DNA from: Hymenopus coronatus
Lineage: Eukaryota; Arthropoda; Insecta; Mantodea; Hymenopodidae
DNA length: 64,000 nt
Reading direction: 5' to 3'
Assembly (NCBI GenBank): GCA_030762935.1
Contig: CM060898.1
Coordinates: 99,889,281-99,953,280, forward strand
Shown piece by piece: positions 32,905 through 43,045 of the stretch. The notes beneath the pieces were generated by a model. That model saw nothing but the letters and a program-made list of their open reading frames with translations, was not told where the DNA came from and did not search any database. Position numbers and translations under genes: made by a program. Numbering within the stretch: position 1 is the first letter of the stretch; every line of letters starts with the position of its first letter.

Positions 32905-35372
32905 CAACGGTTCCCGTGGGTGCCGTGCGATTGGCTAAGGGGTGCCGCGAGATATTGAGATAAACAAAAAAAAAATACCTTCTACTGAAGCCTTAAGTCT
33001 TGTAAGGTCTTGAAATAAAATAAGTCAAATCAATTACTCTCATGCACAGCAGATGGTGATAGTGGTCGATTCATTTCAATAATTCAGTTATACTAGTATC
33101 CCACAGATGGCATACAGCTGCCGAACATTCCCGAGACTACTCGCTTCCTCACGAACATTCCCGAGACTTCGACAGATGAATATACAAAAGTGTACCCCGC
33201 TTGGCGCTTTCAGTTGTCTTCCTCGCGTTGATTCACAGTGTTTAGCTATGGATAAGTTCATTGTTAAACGTAAACGCCAGGACAGTGGAAGTAAACAGTC
33301 GGCTCCTACTGCTTGCTTTAAGAAGCCAAATCTTACAGTTTCTCCCGGACCGTCGAATTCACCACATAAAGAAGACAAACGAAAGAAAAGAACATACCAG
33401 GACAGTTACTTAGCGTATGGATTTAAGTGGAATAACAACGAGGAAAACCCTATCCCTGTGTGTTTAGTTTGTGGCGAAACACTTAGCAACGAGGCCATGG
33501 TACCTAGCAAACTGAAGCGGCCTCTTACAACAAAGCATCCTAGTGTGTCACAGAAAAATGTAATGTATTTTTCACATATATTAGAAGGGGAGAAGAAAAC
33601 AGCTGTGCGAATGGTAAAGAGAATGACCATAGGTGATACTGCTCTTGAAGCCTCATTTAAAGTAGTAGAACTGATAGCTAAAAAAAAAAAGAAACCTCAT
33701 ACTCTTGGAGAGGAAATCATTGGCCCTGCATGTCAAGTTATAGTTTCAACAATACTTGGCAAAGGAGCAGCTATTAAAATTTCGAAAGTTCCTCTGTCCA
33801 ACAACACAATCAGCCGCAGGATATCTGAAATGTCATGTAATATCAACGAACAAGTCACGGAGAAAATAAAAACTTATAGAACATTTGCTTTTCAAGTAGA
33901 TGAGAGTCTCGATATTGGTGACAAACCGCAACTCCTTGGTTTTATCAGATATATTGATGAAAAAGATATTAGTGAACAGTTTTTGTTCTGTAGACCGTTG
34001 GAGACTACAACCATAGGCCATGATATTTTCGTTTCTATTAATTCCTATCTCAATGACCATGATCTTTCATGGAAAGACAGTTGTGGTATATGTACAGATG
34101 GTGCACCATCTATGTCTGGGAAAATTAAAGGTTTTACTGCCAGAGCTCTTAATGAAAATCCATCCATTATTATAACTCACTGTTTTCTGCATAGAGAGGC
34201 ATTAGTCGTGAAAGCGTGTAATGAAGATTTTGCTGAAGTGTTTAACCAAGTTGTGAAAATTGTGAACTATATGAAGTCTCGACCTTTAAAGTGCAGAATT
34301 TTTGAACACTTATGTCGCGCAACGGATGCAGCTCATACCTCTTTGTTACTTCACACAGAAGTAAGGTGGTTGTCGCGGGGTCGTGTATTGAACCGGTTTC
34401 TCGAACTTAAAGAACAGCTAAAAACTTTTTTTAAGGATGAAAATCAAGACACATTTCATGAGCGCTTACTAAGTGATTCTTGTGTTTTGAACTGTCGTAT
34501 CTGGCAGATATTTTTCATAAGCTGAATGAACTGAATGTTTCGATGCAGGGTCGACATGAAACAATCTCCTCAACCAATAAAATGAAAGGTTTTAAAAAAA
34601 AACTTAGTTCTTGGAAGTCTGCAGTTCAAAAAGGAGATTTGTCGAACTTTCCATCTCTTCTTAATGTGGCAGGAGATAAAGATCTGGGTAAGCTGAAAGA
34701 CCACATTTGTGATCACTTATCAAGATTGCAAGATGCAATAGATGCGTACTTTCCAACTATTTCCACTACGAATCTCGACTGGGTTGTCTCACCATTTGAT
34801 TTCGTAGATAGTGCAGAGGAAATAGATTTCACTGCTTGCGAACGAGATGAATTTATTGATCTTTGCGCTGATTCCACACTCAAAGGTAAGTTCACCAAGA
34901 GTGAGGCGTTGGTGGCTAGTTTTTGGCTTCAACGGAGCGAGGAGCACCCTAACCTAATGAAGAAAGCAATTAACGCACTTTTGTCCTTTTGAACATCCTA
35001 TCTATGCGAGCAAGCCTTCTCTGCTATGGTGACAATAAAATGCAAAGCAAGAAATAGACTGAATAACCTTGAGGATGATTTGCGTGTTTCACTGTCAACT
35101 GTAAGACCCGACATCACATATCTGTGCTCTAAGCATCAATCACAAGTTTCACATTAATCATTAATCGAACAAAATTTATTGATGTATTTTTACTCAGTGA
35201 TTGTAGTAAAGTTTACTGTATTATGTTATGGTGCACGTTATTATTATATAATATTTCAATAAATTAACATATTAAGCTTAATTTTCTTTTAATTCAAGGA
35301 AGGGTGCCCCTGGTGTTTAATGTTATTCCCAAGGGTGCCGTGAACTTCAGAAGGTTGGGAAACAATAGGAAA
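32905..35372 (+). mobile_element. hAT element of the Buster type, decayed
   Basis: The ends come from comparison with the array: CTCTATAG / CAACGGTTCCCGTGGGTGCC on the left and GAAGGTTGGGAAACAATAG on the right. TTCCC and GGGAA near the two ends fit short hAT terminal inverted repeats, and a GGGTGCCG word occurs inside both ends (GTGGGTGCCG and AAGGGTGCCG). An exact 8-base target duplication is not visible: CTCTATAG versus AACAATAG is at best diverged. The cargo is the ZBED5-like pseudogene. Confidence 0.75.
33248..35157 (+). pseudogene. ZBED5-like hAT transposase, broken
   Basis: The likely start is ATG 33,248 (MDKFIVKRKRQDSG), where family similarity begins, rather than the upstream ATG at 33,107. 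Domains in order: a basic N-terminus; a BED-type zinc finger (CLVCGE at 33,461-33,478, then LKRPLTTKHP); the hAT RNase-H-like core with FQVDES near 33,890, CTDGAPSM near 34,091, THCFLHRE and WLSRGRVLNR; and a C-terminal dimerisation region TSYLCEQAFSAMVTIKCK after 34,993. It ends KHQSQVSH at TAA 35,155. Breaks: a frameshift between about 34,465 and 34,485, with the frame continuing in YLADIFHKLNELNVSM, and a TGA at 34,990 in LLSF*TSYLCE. One finger histidine expected by the family in LKRHL reads proline. It is single-exon, about 630 residues if unbroken. It is similar to ZBED5/SCAND3-type proteins of animals, but it is a transposon gene here rather than a host gene. Confidence 0.9.
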
Positions 35373-35592
35373 GGTTATTTTGCAGTGTTTACATAAGTCA
35401 ATAGATAAGACTGTGTGTGTTGTCCAGTCCATACGGACAGCAGTCACGTTTTATAGCACATACATTGATCAATAAGGACTCAAGATCCAATAATGGGCAA
35501 CGCTACGAGTTTTTATGATAAATTAAGGTGTTATTCAACAAGAAGGGTGTCTCGAAACACCCTCCGTCACCTCCCTGCACAAGAATAACCCG
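35373..35592 (+). repeat. Minisatellite edge, continued
   Basis: GGAAAGGTTATTTTGCAGTG, TTTACATAAGTCAATAGATA, AGACTGTG and then CAGTCCATACGGACAGCAGT. It joins 32,904 across the hAT element. It fades out by about 35,500; no assignment for the last 90 bases. Confidence 0.65.
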
Positions 35593-35823
35593 TTGAATGT
35601 CTTCGTGCCGTATCTTTCGAACATTCTGAATTTAAATACCAAGTTTGGTGTCTATTGGGATTCTCAGACATATGCGTACATACTATATGGGGATCTTTTT
35701 CTAAAAATGCTTTAATTATATTTTTATTTAGAGGCCCTAAAGCATCTCGTTATAAACTCGGTATTAAATTGTTCGGTGGGATGTCACACTTTCTCTACTT
35801 AGTTTAAGTTCATAATAGAGAGA

Positions 35824-35825
<2 letters not shown>
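35593..35825 (+). mobile_element. AT-family right-half fragment
   Basis: GAATGTCTTCGTGCCGTATC, TTAAATACCAAGTTTGGTGT, GGGGATCTTTTTCTAAAAAT and the end AATAGAGAGAGA. Confidence 0.65.

Positions 35826-35874
<49 letters not shown>
35823..35874. repeat. (AC)n microsatellite
   Basis: About 24 AC repeats directly after the right terminus of an AT fragment. Confidence 0.95.
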
Positions 35875-36593
35875 CTGACAGACATATAAAGTCATGAAAA
35901 TAAAACCCATCGTATTCGTTTATCTCCAGTAAAATGTATTTATTTCGAGTCTGTTAACTCTTCTGGAGACATGTATGCTACAAAACTGTTCATTAACTTA
36001 TTTTTTCCGCTCTGTTTTTACGGCGGTTACTCGTGTCTTTGTTGTGGTTTTTTGTTTTCAACAGTAAACGAAAGGGGTCGGCTAATCCTGTTGTCAGAGC
36101 AGGTAGGCTGACAATGTTTACCTCTGGATACCAGATAATGGAATAACAGCACAGACGGATTTATTCTGGCAGACAAATTTGATTAGTTGTCGACTATGTC
36201 GCGAATTGTCGACTATGAACAACGATACGATTCTACATTCCAGCATAAAACAGGTCACTGCCTCTATCACTTTCAGAAAACGTCTGTTTGTATTATGCAT
36301 TATTTATCGTGCTTACTATTCGTTCTTATCTAGGAATGAATTATGTTAGCACAGGTAAAAAGAGGTTAATTGGCTCTCACTTTCATATTTGTTTTGCATC
36401 TGCAAAGCTTCTAACAGTCCAACAAAGAGAATCATTATCCTTCTTTTTAAGAAATTAAAGGAAACGTGAACTTAGATTTTTGCTACCTATCAACAAACTG
36501 TGTTAATTATTTTCTCTACGCGTATCTGGCAGGTGCAGAATTATTGTTTCATCAAAGAAATTGTTAGAGATTTCAGCACAGAACAAGCAAGCA
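35875..36593. other. Unassigned spacer
   Basis: AT-rich, with no repeat match. TTTTACGGCGGTTACTCGTG near 36,017 is GC-richer. A 60-codon minus-strand frame (36,300-36,118) is not recognisable. Confidence 0.35.
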
Positions 36594-37075
36594 TTCACTT
36601 TCTCTACTTATATTTATAGAATGTAGAAAAAGTACTGTATTCTACCAAAAAATTTGATGTAAGGATATCGCCGATGTAAACGATTTGAATCACTCTTCTA
36701 AAATAACAGTAAAATAATAATAATAATTACTTTCTCTACATGTACTATGTACATAGTGTATAAACAAGATATTGTATTCCATCCAAAAATTCGATTCCAA
36801 TATTTCACCGGAAATATATGCTTTGATACTACTTGAATACAAAAAGACAAAATTTTTAGAAACAGTTCAGATTGCGTGTGCGTGTGCGTGTGCGTGTGCG
36901 CATGCGTGTGTTTCGTGACAGCTTAGCTCAATAAATATTAGGTATTTAAGTTTAATGTCTTCCAAGGGTACGATACGAAGATTTATAAGAAAATCCTCCT
37001 AACCCAAACTACTCTTTACATCAAGATTTGTTTGCTTTCAAGAGATTTGATTATCGCTTTAGCCTAGTGTGGTTT
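36594..37075 (-). mobile_element. Two AT-family right-end pieces
   Basis: 36,594-36,690 (CACTTTCTCTACTTATATTT, GTACTGTATTCTACC). Then 36,729-37,075 (TTACTTTCTCTACATGTACT, GT-rich GCGTGTGCGTGTGCGTGTGC, CTTTACATCAAGATTTG), truncated before the left end. The expanded GT tract at 36,868-36,912 is at the family's microsatellite position. Confidence 0.7.
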
Positions 37076-37908
37076 TTTTTTTTTTTGTTTTTTTATCTTA
37101 TCGTCCTTTAACCGGGTTGGTCATACCGGACGATGAATGAAATTGGTGAAATGATGCGCAAATGATCTCGGGGTCCATGGAGCTTAAAGTTACTCTACAT
37201 TCGTCTTCTCAGGAAAAGGGAAAACTCCTTTTGAATGTGAAGCAGACACCACACTACCCAGGCGGGCTCAAACATTTTAGTTTTGCTTTGTAGAGACATA
37301 TAAGATGTTCGGCTCTGCATGATGATACTCTTACAACTGAGGCAAGATGTCCTTTTGCTTTTCATGACATTCAGGGAATTTGCTAAATGTTTAAAGCAAT
37401 CTGGAATACAAGAAAATAAAACAAATGAAAAGTGACTAACTATTGCAAATCTCACAAATTTCACCAATTGTGTCAAATAAGCTATAACATGAAGTTAAAT
37501 ATTTAAAAATGCTACATGTTATTAATTTGAGTGTTTTCTAAGGAAAGTTTACTTAAATTATTTAGGTACACCTCGGAACTGGGAGATTTATTTCGCTTCA
37601 TGCCGTCTAAATAAGGTCAGAAATACAGGCCTATAGCTGATATCCATTTTTTCGGCGTTGCAAGTTCTAATAAAGGTTACTCAGAAAGCATGTTAAAAGT
37701 TTATAAGATGTTTATCATACTTGAAAAGTTCAGGCCGGGGCCCGAACCGCGTACGCGGTAAGAGGTCATATGCCCTGGTGTCTTTACCAGAAGCCTTGAA
37801 TTACATGAAACTCAAGGCAATGCCGAATACTTGAGATAACTTATCTCAAAGGCAACTTAGCTACTGCTAAATCCACAATTTTCGATGAAATCTATTCTAC
37901 ATCTAATC
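37076..37908. other. Mixed spacer with tRNA-like remnants
   Basis: 37,090-37,200 (TTTAACCGGGTTGGTCATAC, GGTGAAATGATGCGCAAATG) may be an old SINE tail. 37,735-37,795 read on the minus strand (CTCTTACCGCGTACGCGGTT, then CGGGCCCCGGCC) looks like a tRNA-like B-box end. A 93-codon minus-strand frame at 37,476-37,195 is unassigned. Confidence 0.4.
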
Positions 37909-38960
37909 ACTTTCTCTAGCCCGTATGTATAATATACATAGTAAATAGAGAAGATAAGTGTATTGCATCCGAAAGTTCTATATAGACATTTCACCTGATA
38001 TAAATATTTTGAGACCCCCTGAATCCAAAATAAAGCATTTCTATAAACGTGTGCGCGTGCGTGTGTGTGTAGCATAGCTCAGAAACGAAAAGTCGGCTAA
38101 ATACCAAACATGGTATTTAAGTTCAGTATCTTCCTAAGTATGCTACTCAAAAATGTTCAAGAAAATCCCCCCCCAACTACCCCTTACATGGAACATGTTT
38201 CGAAAATTTTGATTTTCTCAAAAACGGCTATAACAATTTTGATTAAAATTTCATGTGTGGCAAACGAAATGTATATCTTAAATTTTCTGGTAAAAGCCCC
38301 AGAAGACCCCTTCATTCTGGATAACTTTTGTAAAACTGACAAGACAAAAACTTACCTTGCAAAAATTCAATCTCATTAAAACACCAATTTATGTCATAAA
38401 TACGGTTTTAAGAGTTAACTGTTTTCAAGACATTTGGAGTTATTGGTTTCAGTTTTAAGTACTTAAAATTTTTCTCAAATGGGCGACATCTGTTTTCATT
38501 TCTCGTTTGTTTACCCCTAGGTTAAACATGCTATTTAAGCTTCGTACTTTTCAGGGATGCAACACCATGGATTTCAGGATCATTCTTCCATCTCAAATTA
38601 CCATTAACATGGAAAAAAAAGCTATTTTCTTTATTGTTTAAAAATGGCTACATAATTTTGATTAAAATAAAGTATGTTTATAATGTTCACTAGACAAATA
38701 AAACGCATGTCTTAGATTTTCAAGGAATAGTCTCACTTTTGTATGAAATAGAAAAAAAAATCTTAATATATAGTTAGTATATTAAACATTATTGTGGCGT
38801 TATCATTTCCGAGATTTTCTTCAGATATTGGATTGCATTTTCAATAACATTACTCCTTTCTGTTGCTATTTTTTTCTAAATGAAGCATTTTTTCTGGGTA
38901 ACAAGTATACTTTTTACAAGGTTGTTTTATAGAAAATTAAGTATTGCAAGGAAAGGTTTT
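37909..38960 (-). mobile_element. Two AT-family copies, truncated, in tandem
   Basis: 37,909-38,520: right end CACTTTCTCTAGCCCGTATG (AGC subtype), GT tract, GAATCCAAAATAAAGCATT, ending near TTGTTTACCCC. 38,521-38,960: a second, more diverged internal piece (ATTTAAGCTTCGTACTTTTC, CCATTAACATGG, ATGGCTACATAATTTTGATT). Confidence 0.65.
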
Positions 38961-38964
38961 ATGC

Positions 38965-39756
38965 TACTAAAATTAACTTTTTATATACACCATACTAATC
39001 AAGATAAACTTGCCAGAATTGGTATTATGTTTGATTCTTTATAAGTGGAAGGGACATAAGGGAACACGCTAGATTAAAGCTTCAGTCAGATCTTTTAAAA
39101 GCCGGTCGCTAAATGAAACAATTGAAATTCGGTAAGAAGAGAGGTAAAACGAGAGAAAATCAACCGTACGAGAAAAGTTTAAATAGCTTAAAACTCAAAA
39201 CAATAACAGTGAATATCTCAAATTGTGTGTTTTAACGAGAGTTACATTTTTGTGTAGGAATGTTTTATCTGTCCATTACGATTTATCAGTAATGACATAA
39301 GTCAAGAATGAAGAGGTCTTCAGAGACTATTCCCAGAAAATTCAAAATAAACATATTTGTAGTATACGCAAGTTTAATATACAGTATTTTTATCAAAATC
39401 ATTAGAATCATTTTTGAGAAAATAAAATTTTCGAACATTTTTCTACATCCAGGGTAGTTTGAGGTTGTGGGGGAATTTTCCTGAAAATCTCCGTGTCCCA
39501 TGCTTGGAAAATACTAAACATAAAGAACAAGTTCGGTATTTTACCGACTTTTCGCTTTTGAATTATCGTGTTCACATACACACTAACTCACAGATGGACG
39601 TACGCACGCGCGCGCGCGCGAGCACATGCACACACACACATGGTTACAGGGGACCCTAAAACGTATATTTCCATTGAAATGTCGGTATCGAATTTTTGGG
39701 TGGAGTGCAATACCTTCTCTATACACTATGTAGGTACATAGTACGTGTAGAGAAGT
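38965..39756 (+). mobile_element. AT-family copy
   Basis: The extreme left end is degraded (AACTTTTTATATACACCATA). The interior is well kept, with CTGAAAATCTCCGTGTCCCA near 39,480 and an expanded tract GTACGCACGCGCGCGCGCGA at 39,599. Right end TACGTGTAGAGAAGTAAAA. Confidence 0.75.
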
Positions 39757-40177
39757 AAAAACTAATTCTGATAGTAGAAAACTAAATTATGTAATATTTA
39801 ATTTCGACTAATAACAGGCATGAATTAGCTGATGAAATAAAGGTTGTTACACCGAATAGTTTATAAGAATATTATACCTGAATTTATGTAATTTATATTA
39901 TGTTCGCTTTAAATTCGAAGTGGGTATGCAATTATCGATAGAACACAACTGAACGTTAATTTCGAATAGGGATGTTATTGGCAGGAGCCTATCGGTGTAA
40001 TCCAAGTTTGTTTACTAATGAATTTTCAGCCAAATATCTGGAATTCTAAGAGCTATCACCAAAACCTTGCAGTTAGCGTTAAATGGAAAATGTGATATGT
40101 TTGTAAACTCCACATATTTTATTATACAACGGTTTACGTTTACGGTGCTTGTGAAAATGGATTTACTGTTTCATTTT
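39757..40177. other. Unassigned spacer
   Basis: AT-rich, with no feature recognised. Confidence 0.4.
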
Positions 40178-40735
40178 TACTTTCTGTACCAAGTACCTGG
40201 TATGTAGACATACATCCCATTTCACCCAAAAAGCAGATATTAACATATCTTCGGAAGCACATGTTTTTGGCCACATCTGAAAATGATAAAAGGATTTAGA
40301 AAAGGTGTCGAAGTTAGTGTATAGCGTAGCTCCAACGGTAAACATATTTCTTTTCGTCTCTCATTTGTTTATTCCTAGCAAGCAAAGAGAAACAAATTTC
40401 AACTGTTTCACACAGAGACCGGCGTTTAAAATGACTATCGCTTTAGCCTAATGTATTCGCTTATTTCCCTTCTACTTACAAGGAAGCAAATAATCAGACC
40501 AGTTCTGCTAATGTTTATCTCGATTAGCATGACGCAGATAAAAGAATAATCTTTTGTAAAGAAAGTTTGTTTATGGAACAGCTAGAATAAGTCGAGTGAA
40601 TGGGACACATCAAATTTTTGATAATCATTTTCATGTAAATGTTAGTTTGGAATGGCGAAATGTCTATATGGAATTTTGCGATGGAACACAATATTTTCTC
40701 TACTTACTGTATATTAATAATAGAGAAAGTAAACG
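40178..40735. mobile_element. AT-family copies meeting left end to right part
   Basis: 40,178-40,613 (minus): TACTTTCTGTACCAAGTACC, then a large internal gap; the left half is well kept to GAATGGGACACATCA. 40,620-40,735 (plus): a short right part (ATGTTAGTTTGGAATGGCGA, ending AATAATAGAGAAAGTAA). Confidence 0.7.
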
Positions 40736-42896
40736 CAATTCCTTTAGCGATATCATTTCCCTTTTAACGAAGCGCAGTTGCGTAGACATGTATCCGATTA
40801 GTGGAACTCTCAATTTTCCTGGAAATTGTTAATATAAATACTCCAAACTTTTTGTAGTAAATCGCGTCATTTGTTATGCCTGGTGTTTCTTATGAGTGGT
40901 TCCCGACGCATACTTCGGTAAATTCTTTCCTTTTTCCTCAGTTTATATACAAATTAAAGTGTCGAAAGTGCCCACAAATTGTGGCAAACACGGAAAAAAA
41001 ACAAAACAAAACAAAAACAACAAAAAACAGAGAGGTATTTTAATTTAAGAACATATCATGCAGGAGGATAAACCTTGTAAAATGGTGTATTTGAAGACAC
41101 CAATAAAAGAAGTAGGCAGCTCTGCAATTTAATTGTATTACATAAAAGTAGTTGATGTTTCTCTGGTTGTTGAACTCTGTGGTTCAAAACCAGGCTATGG
41201 CAATGATTTTTCAGTCTGATTCTACCTCTCCAACTTCTGTTCTACACGCAGCTGGTGTGAAAGAAATAATCAATTCACATTAAATGACGTGAATGCCATT
41301 TAGTGTTCAGAGCAACTAGACGGAAAACAGCAGTTCTGAGGTTCAAATCCCGGCTATGACAATGAATTGTTCATTCTGACTCTACTTCAACTACACACGA
41401 TTGTGTGGAAGAAACAATAATTCACATTAACTAATTCCAATTTCCACGTATAAAAATGTGTTCTGATTTAACAAGAAGAGCAGTAAATTTGTTATCGTTT
41501 ATTTCCCTATGTGGTCCGAATTTGGTATTTTTGTTATTCTGCCAATAGGCTGCTTTGTAGTTTTGTCTGTTATAAACTTTAGGGACCCTAAGCCGTAGAA
41601 CGTAGCCCAAAATGGAGGGTCCTAAGGCACAAAGCGTAACTTAAGATTTATGAAGTTAAAACCCCATGTTCCCAAAGGAAGTTAAGGCCTCAGCAATCTA
41701 GCGGATTTCAAATCTGGGCATGTTAATATTTTCAACACTAAAATCCGGACCAGCTATGAAAGTGTCGCCATTTATTCATCTCATGTTTAGTTACGATGCG
41801 AGTTTTAAAGTTACTGATATGGATGGGGTTGTAAGCTTACTTAAAATATAAGCACGTGTAAATACATTTTCAGAAACTGGTTTACCTACTTTCTGCTACA
41901 AAATTACTTCTTCGAGAGTGACAAACGATATGAACCATTTAGAAGTCAATATCGTGTCCTTTTAAACCCAAAGGAAGCGGAAATAATGTTTTCTAATGTA
42001 CTGGAATATTCATTGCATCTTAAATGAAGTATACAGATTGTTTCCAGGTTTTCTAGATCCAAAATAATTTCGAAATTCATATAATATATGAATTTTTTAC
42101 ACCAACAATAAAATGATCAAATCTCCTTTCGGCAAACACTTTTACTGCAAATGTAATTCTTGATTTGCATAGAATTCAAGTAAGTATATATTACTTTCGT
42201 AACAATAATTATGATGATTCCTGATTTTGATCACCGTTATATTATTCGCAAACTGAAGAATTTAGGTCTAGTACATTTTTCTAAGCACATATATATGAAT
42301 AATTTACTACATTTACGTATAAAACTACATATTAAAAGTACTATTAATATAGTTATTCATTAAATTTAAATTATTTTAGCGTTGAAATATTTATGAAGCT
42401 TTCTTTCGTTTGCATAAAAAGTTTAAATTAGGCCAAACTTCTGCAGTGTAGTCTCCACGAAAAATGGATTAATTTATCTTGAAAGTTGTGTGTTTAGGAA
42501 CACTAATAAAATTGGGAAATAACGGTAAAAACACACCAGGACACAAACAACGGTGTTTAGGATTTTCCTAGACTGGAGGACTTTAAAGGTCCGTTTTACT
42601 GTTTGTATCGTGTCGGTGTTTGTAACATCTACCTAGTTATTGTGAAATTATGAATTTATTATATATTTATTACACATATTACTACTTCAGAAACGGCTCG
42701 CCACAACCTTAAAAATAATCTAATAATCATATAAATGGAGATAAGTATATACGCATATCTGGTGTTCAGAAAGAACAAACGATGTTACATTTTACAGGTT
42801 TTAGTTGACATAATTTTAAGCTGCGTGAATATTTAGCCTTTTCAATTGTGGCGGTTACAAAGTTATTTTACATGTATTTAATAGAGCAAAATTTTG
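40736..42896. other. Long spacer, mostly unassigned
   Basis: Largely unique-looking AT-rich DNA. 41,165-41,445 holds a tandem pair of tRNA-headed repeats (separate entry). GGGACCCTAAGCCGTAGAAC and GGAGGGTCCTAAGGCACAAA near 41,582 and 41,613 form a weak local repeat. No coding region is supported. Confidence 0.4.
41165..41445 (+). repeat. Tandem dimer of a B-box-bearing repeat
   Basis: Two diverged units start their B boxes 159 bases apart: GGTTCAAAACCAGGCTATGG at 41,181 and GGTTCAAATCCCGGCTATGA at 41,340. Both continue with a CAATGA, TCTGAYTCTACY and GTGWGAAGAAAYAAT type tail (Y = C/T, W = A/T; approximate) and TTCACATTAA. This fits a dimeric tRNA-derived SINE, but only this locus shows it. 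Confidence 0.6.
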
Positions 42897-43045
42897 TATA
42901 ATACCTGAAATCGCAGTGAAAATGAGTTTTAAACTGACAAAATGAAAAATAGCAAAGTTAGGGACTATTAATTCAATTTGTAGACGTCAAAAATACATTT
43001 TCTGACAGTTTCAATTAAATTTAGGCGATTTTTTCAGGTATTATG
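42897..43045. repeat. Imperfect foldback of about 150 bases
   Basis: The left arm TATAATACCTGAAATCGC pairs with the right arm GGCGATTTTTTCAGGTATTA. Further in, GTTTTAAACTGACAAAATG pairs with CATTTTCTGACAGTTTCAAT. The arms are about 45-50 bases with small gaps, around a loop of about 50 bases. Confidence 0.6.

Noticed and set aside
33107..33247. N-terminal extension of the ZBED-like protein
   Set aside because: Although open from an ATG at 33,107, family similarity and the basic MDKFIVKRK start begin at 33,248.
33248..35157. Functional domesticated host gene
   Set aside because: A frameshift and an in-frame TGA break the sequence, and it lies inside a recognisable hAT insertion. Kept as a pseudogene, though sequence errors cannot be excluded.
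35823..35874. Functional significance of the AC run
   Set aside because: An ordinary dinucleotide microsatellite, at the end of an AT fragment.
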